A stretch of DNA of 64,000 nucleotides from Phialocephala subalpina (GCA_900073065.1 FJOG01000026.1:594939-658938); one strand, 5' to 3'; numbered from the stretch's first letter, positions 11,279-23,447 are shown. The notes: a model not told the origin generated them from the letters alone. Numbers and translations: made by a program.

Positions 11279-13671
11279 ATGCTGTCAAATCCAACAAACA
11301 ACCTTCACAACCGACAACGACAACACCGACGGCAAAATTCGACACCCAATGCATTCGAACCGGTGAAGGTTTCCAACCTGCCCAACATCCAGAGACATGG
11401 CGGACATCGCCGTGGAATGAGTCTGGATACTCGACGACGACAAACACCACCGCAGGATTACATGGTAAGTAATACTAACCCAGGATTTCAAACGACACAA
11501 CAGCATACATTGCGAGAAACGCAGCAGCAGAGACTGGTACGCCCGGGCCAGCACTTTGCACCTTTCGACAACGACGAGAATTACCTCAATTCGCCAAACG
11601 TCACACCCCAAAGACAATCATTTGATGCCGGATGCATGAACAATCAGTATGGAGATCGTGGTGTAGGCCAGTCTCAGTACTATTCCGGACCTATCAATAC
11701 AATAATACCTGTCGATTCCAGCAACTTCAGTGGAGACAACGATTTCAACCTCTTCGAACCCCAGAACCCAATGACACCATCCGAGTTTCTTGATTTCTCA
11801 GCTGGATTTGATGGTAGCCAGGCCTCGAACAGTGGGAACCATAGCAGACGCAGCTCTGCTGGAAGGAGAATAAGCGGTGGCATCATGGAACGGGTGTCTC
11901 AATTCGAGAACATGGCTCTGCAGTCGCCTGTGCGGCATCAGCGGCCAAGTACTCCTCCAAACCAGAATGTTGCGAGTAAGTCAAATATACCGAGTCTCGA
12001 GAGAATTTTCTGACAGGACTAGGTTATTTCCCACCCACGCCTGTGGACACTCCACATGATCGCATGATTAAACATGAGCAGATGAACCCTCGGTTTCTGG
12101 ACACATATGATACCTCCATGGAAGAGACAATCAAGCCAAAGAGCAACCAGCGAGCTCGAAGTATCTTTGATGACATGAGAAAAGAGGCCGAGATGAGCTA
12201 CATGCCGAGCCCTCCTCGAAGCGGCCAAATGCCAACAACCAGCTCTTTCGATTCAGCTCCTATACCAAGTGGAAACTATCTCAACCTGTCAAACACGAAT
12301 CTGGATTTCTTGAAGAACGAACAACAAAATGACCAACTTCAGTATTCCCCAGTTTCATCAAATATGTCTTCCCATCTGTCGTACAACTCTTCGCCGGAAG
12401 CGCCTCAGATGGCCATGTTCGACCCTTTCGTCAGCCAGCCAAAGTTGGAAGCTGCGCCGATGTCTTTTGTTCCGGAAGCTTCAGCCCATGGCCTTTCAGT
12501 GGCTGACTCACCAACAAGGATGTCTCACCGAAGATCTGAGTCCGTTCAGTCTATTCAATCTGCATGCAGCATCAACCTCGAGGAAGCAGTAACTGACACA
12601 GGCATCACTATCGATGATATTGCAACCTTCATCCAAGGCCCCGATCCAATTGATGGCAAATGGTTGTGCCTGTACACAGACTGCAAGAAGCGCTTTGGTC
12701 GAAAGGAGAACATCAAGTCCCACGTCCAGACTCATCTAGGCGACCGACAATACCAATGTCCTCACTGCAAGAAATGCTTCGTCCGACAACATGATCTCAA
12801 ACGTCATGCCAAGATCCACAGCGGTGTCAAGCCATACCCATGCCAATGTGGAAACAGCTTTGCTCGACATGATGCTCTCACCAGACATCGACAACGAGGA
12901 ATGTGTATCGGTGCATTTGAAGGCGTTGTAAAAAAGACAGTCAAACGCGGCCGACCTCGCAAGAATCGACCGGACAACGAAGACCGCCTCGCCAAGTCTT
13001 CCCGCACAAGAAGCAAGAACAAGGCCATGTCTTCTTCCTCATCCACCACCTCCTGTTCTGACAGTGGCGATGGACAATCTCCTCGCAGCGAAGCCGACGT
13101 CCTTGACGACAAGCCATTCGGAGACTACGACTTCACTCAATCAACGGGCGGTATGTCTGGTGGCAGCTTCGAGTTTTCTCAACCTCAGTCGCCTGGACCA
13201 GCTCATGTCTCGCCTCAAGCTATTCAAGCTCACTCTCCATCAGCTTTCAGCCAACACTCCCACCACTCCTCTCAGCACCGAGGTTCAATCTCTGAATCCA
13301 TCCATCTGCCTTCTTACCCAGCTTCTCCTGCCAAGAGTGTTCACAGCTACCACTCACCACCAGGACTATGCGAATCCTCATCAAGTCCTGCCGCCAGCCA
13401 GCACTACTATGACATCGAGACCTCATCTCATCACGGCGACCAAGATCAGATGACTCTCGACAATCTGACTGGTCTGGCAAACATCTCCGAACACGATGAT
13501 GAGATGTTCCTCGAAGCGTTCGCGGCTGCAAGCAACGGGGAGATGACAAGCCTGGAGAGGGATCCAGATATGCTGATGGGGAAGTTCGATGACAGCTTCA
13601 CGAACATGGGTGGCGAGGATCCATTCAGGAGTAGCGTTGATGCTGAGGCATTGTTCTTCGGGAGTCCTTGA
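11279..13671 (+). CDS. ACE2: Ace2/Swi5-type C2H2 zinc-finger transcription factor
   Basis: Exons 11279-11975 and 12023-13671 give 781 codons. The intron (11976-12022) is GTAAGT...CTGACAGGACTAG, phase 1. The start is the first ATG followed by the conserved-looking basic N terminus (HRRQNSTPNAFE, HRRGMSLD). Three C2H2 fingers lie at about residues 448-526: KWLCLYTDC...H, QYQCPHC...H and YPCQCG...H. Linkers THLGDRQYQC and IHSGVKPYPC and the ALTRHRQRGMC end match Ace2/Swi5 rather than Crz1. A KRGRPRKNRPD stretch follows, an AT-hook/NLS-like segment also seen after the Swi5 fingers. Long Ser/Pro/Gln-rich regions flank the DNA-binding domain. In yeast these factors drive late-mitotic septation genes under Cbk1 and Cdk control; in moulds Ace2 homologues affect sporulation and growth. 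Confidence 0.88.
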
Positions 13672-14212
13672 TACCCAAGTTTTAACCTGGTTTGACTACG
13701 CCTATTGTACAGGCGTTCGGGTCCCGGTCTCAGGGAATGGGAGACAAGAAAAGTCTGGAGTTTCTTCGTGACAAAACTTACGACGGATATGATGGATGGA
13801 TGTAAGATACAGTGTGGGGGATAAAATTGTTCTTGTTTGTGTTTCAAGTTTCCGTTTTGATGATTGGAATGGTGGAAAGGGGAGGATGATGGAAGAGATA
13901 CGATTTCCCTTCATTTGGCGTATGTGATTTGATGGTTTCCGCTTGGGCTTGGGATGAATCTAGGATAATGGATATGATTCGGGGCAGGAAAACGGCAATT
14001 AGGTAGCTAGAAGCTATGATATGTTTGTCAATGAATATGCGATCGTACTACGGTCTTTACCTCTGAGCTTGAGACCAACTCGGTGTCGTGATCAACTCGT
14101 TGCGTGGGAGTTCACCAGCCACTATGAATGAGGTGAACAGAAGAGAAATCGAGATCCATGATCGTGGGGTTGTTCATGTGTTCTTGCCCTCCTCAAAGTC
14201 CTTCTCACAAAA
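13672..14212. other. 3' region of the Ace2/Swi5 gene, no gene seen
   Basis: No supported coding region. Overlapping minus-strand frames here are antisense to the 3' end and have no domain or splice support. Confidence 0.35.
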
Positions 14213-14404
14213 TTAGAGAATTTGTACCTGTTGGCTGCTGAAAGGGGGTACATAACACGTACAAATCGCGGTCTTGGATGACTTGGCTTTATGGTCTTCG
14301 TAGGCATCGTAGGACTGGCATTTTTCTAGCGTATCGTAATCGCCAGGTTTAGTAGGTCTTGGAAGAGTAGTTTCCCGAGCTTTAGAGGGTATTGTGAGTG
14401 CCAT
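14213..14404 (-). CDS. possible small gene divergent from MPS1, unrecognised
   Basis: From the ATG at 14404 a frame of 63 codons begins MALTIPSKARETTLPRPTKP and continues into a Lys/Tyr/Asp-rich stretch with three cysteines. Composition and codon use look coding and it faces away from MPS1 across a 196-bp spacer, which suits a bidirectional promoter. The 3' end is uncertain: the frame passes a CAG-GTACAA junction near 14225 and may be spliced there. I do not recognise the protein. Confidence 0.3.
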   Translation of the reverse strand: MALTIPSKARETTLPRPTKPGDYDTLEKCQSYDAYEDHKAKSSKTAICTCYVPPFSSQQVQIL

Positions 14405-14600
14405 AATTGTGATTTAAAAAGTTGATTATTTTGAAAGTATTGGAGCTACGAAGTGTGTCTGGTTGCGTTGCCGTGCCAACCGGGCGCAACTACTATTATT
14501 GTACAGCCTCAATCTTCCAGCAAAAGGCTTGCATTTCAAATAATTCCCTCTCCCGACTCGCCGCGCCAATCGCCCTGTCTCGCGTCAATCACGATCGATC

Positions 14601-17049
14601 ATGACTTCAAACTTCCAGCGTAATTCAACACCATCTCCTCCAAGCACCACGAGTCAGCATAGGTCTGGAAATGGAGCTGCATTGCAATTGCCAATAATTG
14701 ATAGCTCGGATGATGACCTGCCATTGCTCAGCTTCAAACTCAGCGCCCTGACGAACGCGCTCTTGGACAGCGAAAACTGGCAACAAGAGCCTACACCCCC
14801 ACGGCGGTATCAAGATAAGCGGAACAAACTCTCTGCGAGCCGCATTAGTGATAATGTGGAACGACAGCCCAAATCCGATTCCTCAAGACTATACTGGCAG
14901 AGTCAGTCTTCAAACGCAACTGGGTGTGGCTTGCCAGAATCGGACAACACAAGGCCAATGCGGATTGTGCGCATAAAATCGAAAGCTCCCGGAGCCCGCG
15001 GGACCAACACACCCAGAGAATCGAAATGTAGCCCTCAGTTATCAGAGATATCCGCTGAGCGCTCGCAATTAGATGGAAGCATATCGGGAAAGCTGGTCAC
15101 GCCTTCGCCAAGATTTTACAGCTCAAAGATCGAAGCCGCAAATCCGGAGAGTTCTGCCTCTGGGTCTAGGAGAACAGGCACGCTTGGTTCGGGTGGACGA
15201 GTCAGTTTGAATGGGGGCGGCGTTCATAATCTTCCGACGACAGCCGTGGAACGTCTCACTCAAAGTGAGAATGCCCTCCGACGCGGCACTTCAAGCGTTC
15301 TTAGGTCTACGAAAAGTGCTGGGACTTCCATGCTTGGGCCAGCGAGAAGATTCAAGAGAAGGGCATGCGATGAACCAAGTCCCGGCGACGAAATTATATA
15401 TACATCTGGGATTGGAGGGGTGGAGGAACCGGAACACCAATCCGAATGCCATGACGAAGCACCCCCTGTACACGGCACAGATCAGTCGCAGTCACACGTT
15501 ATGGCATTAAAATGTCATGATGCTGTTGAATCAGGCGTTCGAAATCTTGAAAATCCCAAGACGATGTCTTACACGCGCAACGATGTGGCAAACTTTGTCA
15601 ACATGAGTTCTCCATCTAAGTCCTCAAGTGGCCACCAACGTAACCCACCCGATTTACCATTGGAACATGGGAAGGAGAATGATCAACCTCCAACGGCCTT
15701 CCGAAATAGGAAAAGTATAAACAATCATCTCGACAAGTATATCCATCCAGGACCAGGATACAAAGAAAAGCAGAATGCCACTCCTGGCTTCACGTCACCA
15801 CAACGCAAAGCACTTGGTGTTCTCGGGATAAACAATCCTCACAGGCCGCCTCCACCTCCCAAAATGTCTGTTCTCGAGATGGCCACAAAAGCGGCAGGCG
15901 CAGCAGCGGCGTCTAGCGACAGGAAAAAGAGGGTACATATCACAATCAACAACAATGTATACCAGCGCTTAGAGTGTATCGGAAGAGGTGGCAGTTGCAG
16001 AGTTTATCGGGTGATGTCAGAAAACTTCAAAATTTGGGCGCTAAAGAAAGTCTCTCTAGCAGACGTGGATGAGCAAGCAGTGAGGGGGTTCAAAGGGGAG
16101 ATTGAACTCTTAAGAAGACTTTCAAAGGTGGACCGCGTGGTCCAACTCAGAGACTGGGAAGTGAATGAGGCTAAGCAGACTCTCAGCGTGGTAAATACAT
16201 ATGGTCCCCAAGCTACGTAGTACGTCAGAACCTACTAACGGAATACAGCTGATGGAATTTGGAGAAGTCGATCTCGATACGATTCTTAAGCGCTGTATTC
16301 ACAGTGAGCATCCCAAATTTGATGCTGGGTTCACCCAATTTTATTGGAAGGAGATGCTTGAATGCGTCGCCGCGGTTCATCAACATGATGTGGTGCATTC
16401 TGATCTTAAACCCGCGAATTTCTTGCTTGTCAAAGGTTCCCTGAAGCTCATCGACTTTGGTATCGCAAATGTAATCCAAGACGATACCATCAATGTCCAC
16501 CGAGAGCACCAAGTCGGCACGCCCAACTTTATGGCGCCAGAAGCGCTTACTTATGCAAATGCCGACACTGCCCAACCGATTGGCGAAGGCAAGTTGGTGA
16601 AGTTAGGCAAACCAAGTGATATCTGGAGTTTGGGATGTATCTTGTATCTGATGGTGTATGGCAAGGCACCCTTTGCCCAATGCCATGGCAATTTTCAGAA
16701 AGCTATGCTGATTACCAACCCACTTCATGTCATTACCTATCCTTCGACAGGGATTGGTGGTGTACGTGTTCCATCTGGATGTATCAAGACGCTGAAGGCG
16801 TGCTTGACTTGGGATCAGTTCCAGCGACCAGCCATTGAAGCACTGCTCGGCGAGTCGTATCAGTTATTATACCCTGATTCTGAAACTGGGAGCAAGGTCG
16901 CGATTAGTCAAGAGCACTTGGGAGCGATTTTGCAGAGCGTCATTAGACACTGCAGAGCATCAGGCCTTCCAACAGATCCAGAGGTCGCTACTTGGCAGAG
17001 GCTTTTCTATGAACAAATCAGGTTGACCGGCGCAGGAGAAACAGATTGA
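14601..17049 (+). CDS. MPS1: Mps1/TTK-family dual-specificity protein kinase
   Basis: Exons 14601-16190 and 16249-17049 give 796 codons. The 58-nt intron (16191-16248) is GTAAAT...CTAACGGAATACAG, phase 0. The first 450 residues are Ser/Thr-rich and low complexity, as expected for the kinetochore-targeting region. The kinase domain starts near residue 453: Gly loop GRGGSCRV (461-468), VAIK-type lysine in WALKKV (482), catalytic HSDLKPANFLL (Asp about 582), DFG at about 599, and the activation segment VGTPNFMAPEAL near 620. The HSD in place of HRD and the ANVIQDDTINVHREHQVGTP stretch are typical of Mps1/TTK. The kinase acts in the spindle assembly checkpoint and, in yeast, in spindle-pole-body duplication. 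A truncated piece of another gene starts about 50 bp downstream. Confidence 0.92.
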
Positions 17050-17084
17050 AGGCTGGACTCAAGACACCGGGTGGCTAGTGAAGT

Positions 17085-17405
17085 TGAGGCCTCAACGCGG
17101 CAGATTTTCCAAGCGTTACTAGAATGCCAGCTCCACCGACCCCCATTTCAGCTGCGACATATGCCACTCACGGCTATCCGTTCTATAAGATGTATGAGGA
17201 ACCGAGTGGAATCAAAGGAGACTTCGCAGGGCTGAAGACTGTCGCTGAGATTGACAAGCGAAGAGGAGCGCATGTGGCGATGCATGGTGCGGAGAAGGAT
17301 CTGAGCTTCCGCACCGTCACGATTGGAGACATGAAGCCCAGCTTTGTACCAGTCTCACGGATGATTCAGCAAATGGCTCGTATCAACGTTGCCAATGACC
17401 TTTAA
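17085..17405 (+). pseudogene. truncated 3' copy of the ubiquitin-like-domain gene
   Basis: The frame from the ATG at 17124 encodes 93 residues (PAPPTPISAATYATHGYPF...) matching the last about 100 residues of the intact gene at 18116-19652. Shared blocks include KMYEEPSGIKG / KMYEEKSGIQG and the final RINVANDL / KINVMSEF. Just upstream, bases 17095-17123 still match the parent (IFQALL), but one base is missing between that and the PAPPTP block, so the ATG sits beyond a frameshift. Nothing earlier in the parent, including the ubiquitin-like domain, is present. It lies between MPS1 and the intact gene in the same orientation, so it is best read as a relic of a tandem duplication. Confidence 0.75.
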
Positions 17406-18115
17406 ATTCGAGGACGGCGTGAGATGAGTTGTCGTAGTTAAGAGAATATTCCTATCGATTTGAACATTGGGGGAGTTTGTCAAGGGAGGTTGAAGCTCTG
17501 GGTGTCTTGCACTTGCATTGAGCGATATGGCAAGGCAAGGCATGTCATGGCATTATTCGGGTATGATTGCTTTCTTCGACACATTCTATCTTGCTATGCC
17601 AGGCCAGATCTATGGCAATGCAGCTTTGTGAACGCAGTAGGTCTATGGGCACAATTTATATCGTGATTGCTTCTCTGCAACTTCGGATTCCTCTAACATC
17701 CGAATATCACTCGGAATCAACTTCGAAGCAGCTTCGAAGTGTCTTGCTGCAGGATCCCGTCGTCTCGTTTCAGGCGTCCACCTCTGACTCTGTCGAGTCA
17801 ATCAAAAACATGCGTGATCAATAGAGCTCAACTTTGATAAATTTGTAATTGTGAGCTCGAGAACTAAGTTTGTTAACAGAAGAGTAATATTGATTTTCGA
17901 GGCAGCAAGGCCTTGCACGTGTCGTCCCCTCTGGAGAACGCCCAGCTGCAGTACGCCTCGCCTAATTGGGCTTAAAACAACCTCCTCCCGACGTCAACAA
18001 CACGACCAGCGTCACGATCAAGTTCGACCTCAGTTGACTTTGATCGCACTTCATACTTCTGCCCTTACCATAATTCAACACGCGAAAGGCACATTACCGC
18101 CTCGCATTCCTCAAA
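17406..18115. promoter_or_regulatory. upstream region of the ubiquitin-like-domain gene
   Basis: About 710 bp with no supported gene. It includes the local repeat CAACTTCGAAGCAGCTTCGAAG around 17722-17740 and a pyrimidine-rich stretch before the start codon at 18116. Confidence 0.35.
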
Positions 18116-19652
18116 ATGTCTGCGAATCATACTGCCCCCCTCCGGGTCAGCCTTGCGAACCCGATGGAGGACTGCTCTGGCAACGAAATCATTCGTATTG
18201 CCCACGGTCCCATTGCTACCCTCGATATCTCCCTTCGTCGAACCGTCCGTGTCCCAGACAATGGTAATGCGTACGATCTCCCCCCTGATTGTGGCGCGTT
18301 CCCAATCTATGCTGTCAGCAAGTATAAGGACAATCTCCCACAGAACATGGTCGTCAAAGGTGGCTTGTTCGTTCCCATCTATGGTGAGTGACTCTCAGTC
18401 TTTTGTCTCTTTGGTTGTTGTCACGATTCAACCCAAGCGCATCATCTCCGAAGTCACATGCTCCGATTTGATTGGCAATGCTAACTATACTCTCTAGAAC
18501 GCGAGGCTATGTGGATCAACTTCGAGTCCACACGCCCATTTGCGATCAAAGTCTATGCTGGTGGTGTCAATGCAGTCTCAGGAGAGCCGATGGGTGATGA
18601 TATGGCCGCGATTCTTCGCCGCAAGTTGCGCCTTGCCCAAGGTCTTTCTATCCAAGATTACGTCGTCTCCGGTCACCAAAGATGGCTTGATGGCATCGCA
18701 ACTGCTAATGGAAAGGTTATGCAATTCGTTGCTACTCCTGTTGGCAGCGGATACTCTGTCGAGGCCCAAATCACTGGCAAGGAGAACGTTGCTGGTTTGC
18801 AATTCGAGATCATCCCTACGATTCGCAAGTCGATGGAGATTTTCGTTCGTACTTTGACTGGCAAGACTATTACCATTGATGCTGAGGCGCAAATGTATGT
18901 CAGAGATTTCAAGCTGTTAGTTGAGAGAAAGGAGGGAGTTCCAGCCGACATGATGCGTTTGATCTACGCTGGAAAGCAGCTGGACGATGGTAAGTATTCC
19001 CGTCCTCCAATAGGATTCAACTTGCTAATGGCTGAATACAGAACGAACTTTGAGCAGTTACGATATCACCAAGGTATGGAATAAGAACATCACACACATG
19101 TTTATCGCTTAGACTCATTTTTCGTAGGAAACTACCATTCATCTCGTTCTGAACCTTCGTGGAGGCGGTTGGGTCGATCCGGAAATCATTGCGAAGACTG
19201 CTGCTTTAAAGGCGAACAAGAAGCAAGAAATGGCCATCGCACCAGCTGGCTTAATCCACCAAACCATTGTTAGAGATCCCGTCGATGCCGCAGCCTGGGA
19301 CAAGGACAACACCATCATGTTCAATGTCCAATTGCTCAACGCTTCCATCTTCCAGGGTCTTCTTGGTCTTCCCGCTCCTACTACGCCGATCACCCCTGCT
19401 CTCTACAGCCTCTACGGCTTTCCCTTCTTCAAGATGTACGAGGAGAAGAGTGGCATCCAGGGCATGTTTGCTGGTATCAAGAGTGTTGCTGAGCTGGACC
19501 AGGCTAAGGGCAAGAAGCGAAGCCAACACGATAACCCAACTCTGGCCTTCCCTATCGTCATTCTCGATACCGTCACTGAGAAGAGACCTTTCTTCAGCGC
19601 CACTGAGATGACTCGCATGCTGCAGAAAATCAACGTTATGTCCGAATTCTAG
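18116..19652 (+). CDS. protein with an internal, full-length ubiquitin-like domain
   Basis: Exons 18116-18383, 18498-18989, 19042-19073 and 19128-19652 give 438 codons. All introns are GT-AG; the first two are phase 1, the third phase 0. Residues 202-277 form a ubiquitin-like domain of exactly 76 residues, beginning MEIFVRTLTGKTITI and ending LNLRGG. By hand about 45 of 76 positions equal canonical ubiquitin, including Leu8, Ile44, Val70 and lysines 11, 27, 33, 48 and 63. Position 72 is Asn rather than Arg. The domain is followed directly by GWVDPEIIAK, so it is internal. The flanks (GGVNAVSGEP...QDYVVSGHQRWLDG; AGLIHQTIVRDP...FNVQLLNASIF) belong to a fungal family I know only as uncharacterised. 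No signal peptide or membrane helix is visible. Paralogues: 17085-17405 and 39336-40814. Confidence 0.85.
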
Positions 19653-19952
19653 TGGGGTGTGTAGGAGTTTGGGCTTGGTATTGGCGAAATTGGGTTGTTG
19701 GGTCAGGGCGAACACATTCTGGGTGGGAGAGTTACTTTTTCATGGAGATATTCGCCGGCGTGCTAGATACTGGCTACTGGGTTACTTGCTTTGAGACATC
19801 ATGATGGGAAGAAGCAGGCATGATTCTTTCCTCTCCGCCTTTGCTATCGTGCGATCATCGATGCTTTTTCATTCTACTATACTTAGGTACATGGCAATGC
19901 TACTTCCTGAAATCGGTCGTTCCGTTCATGCGTGAATTGCTTCTAGACAGAT

Positions 19953-22348
19953 TTAGATCTCCTCGAAGGCACTTTCACCAATAGTCTCGAGAGCACGTCC
20001 ACCTATAGTCTTGACAACGCCTTCACCGATAGCCTTGAGAGCGCCAATAGCGTAAGTAGCAACGAGACCTTCGATGGCTAGATAGAGATCTTGTCCAGGT
20101 ATGCCCAGTAACTCTTGCGAAAAGATAACGGCGAGATCATTCTTTCCATCCGCGTAACTCACAAAGAGGAGAAACACAGTCAATGTGAAATGGATAGGCG
20201 AAGACCGCAAACCGAAGAATCCTCCCGTAGCAGCTCTGGCTCGAACCTGTGGAGGCGATGTATCCTCGGCACTCTCAGTCTCTGCCGATCCCTGTTCCAT
20301 CATCTGTTGCTCAGTGGCATCAAACTGTGTGGAGGATATGTTCTTGATCTTGTTCTTCCGCTTTTTCCGTTTGAGTCCTGAGCTAAGAGATTCTTGAATG
20401 CCATCGGTGGGTGCTGATGATGGCCCTGCGTTGGAAAACTCGTCGGAGCGTCGTTTGACTTGGGCATGCGACTTCTCTGTGTTCAGTCGATTGTTCTCAC
20501 GACTGAGTCTTTGGATCTCTTCCTTGTTTCTTTTGAGCTCGGTTTCCAGCTTTTTGATCTTCTCGCCCTGCTCATTAGATTCGTTGAGGGCTTGACGATT
20601 CTTTTCCAGGGCAAGTTCCAGGCGATAAATGCTAGCTGCAAACTCATGGTCCTTCTTGGCATCATTCTCCATATACTCCTGTTTCTCGATTTCCAGGTGG
20701 GAGAGGCGACTTTGAGGGTTCGGTTTTCAGCTTGGGCGCGGTCTCGCTCGGTCTCTAACTCCGACTTACAATCCTTGACTTTCTTGACCTTTCTTTCGGC
20801 TTGGGCAAGTGCTTCCTTCGTGTTATCGAGCTTCTCTACCACATGATCGATTTTGTCATGGGCCATGACGAGATCCTCGTTCTTCTTGTCGACTTCGGTA
20901 TACAATCCAGCAACTTCCTGGGTCGCAATGGCAGCAACATCTTGTGCCATCAAAGCCTCGTCTTTAGCTTTGGCGACCTCTTCTTCCTTCTTCTTCATCT
21001 CCTTCTTGACTTCGTTATTCTCGTTCAATACATGACGACACAATTTGGCGCATTCTTCGCATCGTTTTTGCATTGGAGCAGCTTTAGCTTCTGGTGGCAT
21101 GTCTCTCCTTGCAATCCGCGTTTCAGGGGCTGACTTAGTGGCTTCCTTCTCGTTCTCGGCGGTATGTGGGGCTGCGACGAGTTTTTGGGGTTCATTGACT
21201 TCATCTGTCTGGGTTCCTATCTCTAGGCATCGTGGTATCTGCTCGATCCGGTGATCTTCAAGTACACCTTCTTGCCGTCTTTGACCCTCGATTGCGGAGG
21301 CGGTAGCCATTACTTCTTTGAGAGTGTTGAGTTGAGCTTCAAGCTCAAGCTTGTTTACTTTGAGGGTACTGAGCTCAGTCTCGACCTCGAGCTTCTCTGC
21401 TTTGAGCTGTCGATTAACCTGCCTCAGGTCATGCCGGCTACTATCCAATCTGACTTTCCAATCTTCTGATTCCATCTTGAGGGCTAGGCGGGATAGGACT
21501 AGAAGCCTTTGGATTGGAGATGGTCCCTTCATCTCAATCTCCTCGTTGAACTTCGGCTGGACAAGTTCCTTGATATCTGGCCTTAGACTTTCCCACAATG
21601 TACCCTCTGCTTGCCGAATTTCATCCGCCCAGTCACCCAGCATCTTTTGCGACGCATGAAGTTGCTCTTCCACCTCTGCTAACTTCTTTTGAAACATCCT
21701 GTATGCAGTGGCGTGTTGTTCACGATTCCAGCATGCCTGGTTCATGACGATATAGGTGGCCTTGAGCCAACGAGGAAAGCTCGGGTCGTGTATTGCTGCC
21801 TCGGGACTGAACGCAAACCACCATCCCATCTCGACGTGCCACGGTCCCACAGGATACATCTCGACGTGTGTCAAAACTCCATGAGATAAGGCGTGGATAC
21901 CTAGGCTCTCTAGTCTTGGACCCTGCCCCTGGATAGAGTCCGAAGTGGGGAAGACAGAGCCTTGCATATGTACGATCGGAGTTGGTGTCGGGACAGCAGC
22001 GTTGAAGTGAATGGGGGCAGAGTAATTGCCGGCGTGGGCCGGGATATTCTGGGTCAAACCTGACGGAGGGGCGAGGCAAGGACTCGGAATTCTCTCTGCA
22101 GATGTACCAGCAATCCCTTGCTCTCGCGCAGAGTTCCTGAGCATGTCCACCAGGGAAGACTGGGACGTGGTTCCATTGACGACTGCAGGTGAGGGCGGCT
22201 CTCGGGGAGACACAGAAGCACTCGCCGAAGCTCTCCTGGGTTCGAACTCTGGTGCTTGCGGATTGAGTTCGAGTCTGCCCATCGTAGAAGCTGGTCGTAC
22301 AATATCCCTCTCCTGGCCGTCACCAGGTATTGGCTCGTGGTCTGTCAT
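19953..22348 (-). CDS. long coiled-coil protein with C-terminal hydrophobic segment; apparent 1-nt frameshift
   Basis: The ATG at 22348 opens a frame with a Pro/Ser-rich N terminus, a Trp-rich block (PWHVEMGWWFAFSPEAAIH) and then long heptad-type coiled coils. That frame leaves coding register near 20711. From there the adjacent frame continues the coiled coil without a gap (SRLSHLEIEKQEYMEND) to a stop at 19953. It passes a basic LKRKKRKNKIKN stretch, a membrane-like segment (HFTLTVFLLFVSYA) and repeated Gly/Ile/Glu motifs (IGEGVVKTIGGRALETIGES). One extra A in the coding-strand AAA at 20711-20713 would join the two halves into about 798 residues. Splice signals cannot explain the join because both sides are coding right up to the shift. 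I do not recognise the family. It could be an assembly error or a real null allele. Confidence 0.6.
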
Positions 22349-23447
22349 GACTCCTGTGCCGTCCTTAGAAATGTGTTGTGTGCACTTTCCCTTGGCAGTT
22401 GGATGTTTTAAGATGACGGATTGGAAAGGGATTTTGCTTTTAAACTGAAAATGTGTGTGGGGGACTTTCAATAACGAGTGCAACTGAGTGTGTCCAAATT
22501 GGTGTATGCCGGACCTGGTTTTACAGACTCGCTACCTCAGATTGAGCTTGAACCCGAACGACTTCGTCTTTTTAATTAGCTGCAGCCATACTATCTGAGC
22601 TGGTGATGCCGGAGCTTCATTTATTCTTCCACCCTCAGTTTGGTCTGGAAGCCAGAGGAAGAGCCCCAAGTTGCAACTTGCGTCCCGGCTTTCAAGGATG
22701 ATGCACCAGTTTTAGTGAGAGACAGATAGCTTTTACGACAAGAAGGGCTTGTTATTTGATGTTCATTTTCAAAATTTCATGCGTGTCTGTGGGATATAAC
22801 CTGTCAGTCTATTAGTTTTGTGGACCGGCTCGCATGGACGGGTTAGGGTACCAAACTTTCTTTTCGTTGAACTTCACTAAATCAGCGCACAATTGAAAGG
22901 AGACTCGCACATATTCAACACCGTTGTTTAATTCATCTCCACAGAAAGGTATTATTATGTGTCAGCAGAATTCAAGAAAGTATGTGGCCTGGACGTCACG
23001 ATCTCGAATGCATTCAATCCCCCTTTCGATATGCACGTGACCTTAACGAGCTTCGAGCTTCCAAGCCTGCGACGAGCGCGGGCTTGACGTCAGAGGTGAG
23101 CCAGCATGCTAATTTCAAGTGGGCCCATGGTGTCGTTGATCTCATCATGTGCTTGAGATATACAGATCGTATCTGAGGAGTAGGGTGAGAAACTTTCCCA
23201 CCGTGTGGAGGAACCATTTGGTCGTGCGGGTATTTTGCTATGCTCACTTATATAGATATCATTTAACACACGAGATAGATCATCGCAAACTTTTCAATTT
23301 GTAAGCTATATCTATAAATAAATGAGCGCACTGATCCTGGGTTCTTCCTCAGGAAGGAGACTTCAGCCTAGCTGTGCTCTAAATACAAGGTAGCAAATGG
23401 TTGCCAATTCCCACTAGAGCTCGAGCCCACTCACTTCTTCGTGACAT
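22349..23447. other. intergenic region between coiled-coil and P450 genes
   Basis: About 1.1 kb. It contains the 5' flank of the coiled-coil gene and the 3' flank of the P450 gene. Short frames at 22982-23247 on both strands are antisense to each other and lack support. Confidence 0.4.

Noticed and set aside
11464..11482. GTAAGTAATACTAACCCAG inside the first Ace2/Swi5 exon looks like a complete intron
   Set aside because: At 19 nt it is far too short to splice and its removal would shift the frame. The reading through it looks like normal coding sequence.
12600..13000. C2H2 factor could be Crz1 (calcineurin-responsive)
   Set aside because: Finger linkers (THLGDRQYQC), the third finger CQCGNSFARHDALTRHR and the KRGRPRK stretch match Ace2/Swi5 rather than Crz1.
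20398..22448. Several long plus-strand frames opposite the coiled-coil gene
   Set aside because: They are antisense shadows of the coding strand; Leu/Ser-rich composition follows from complementing Glu/Lys codons.
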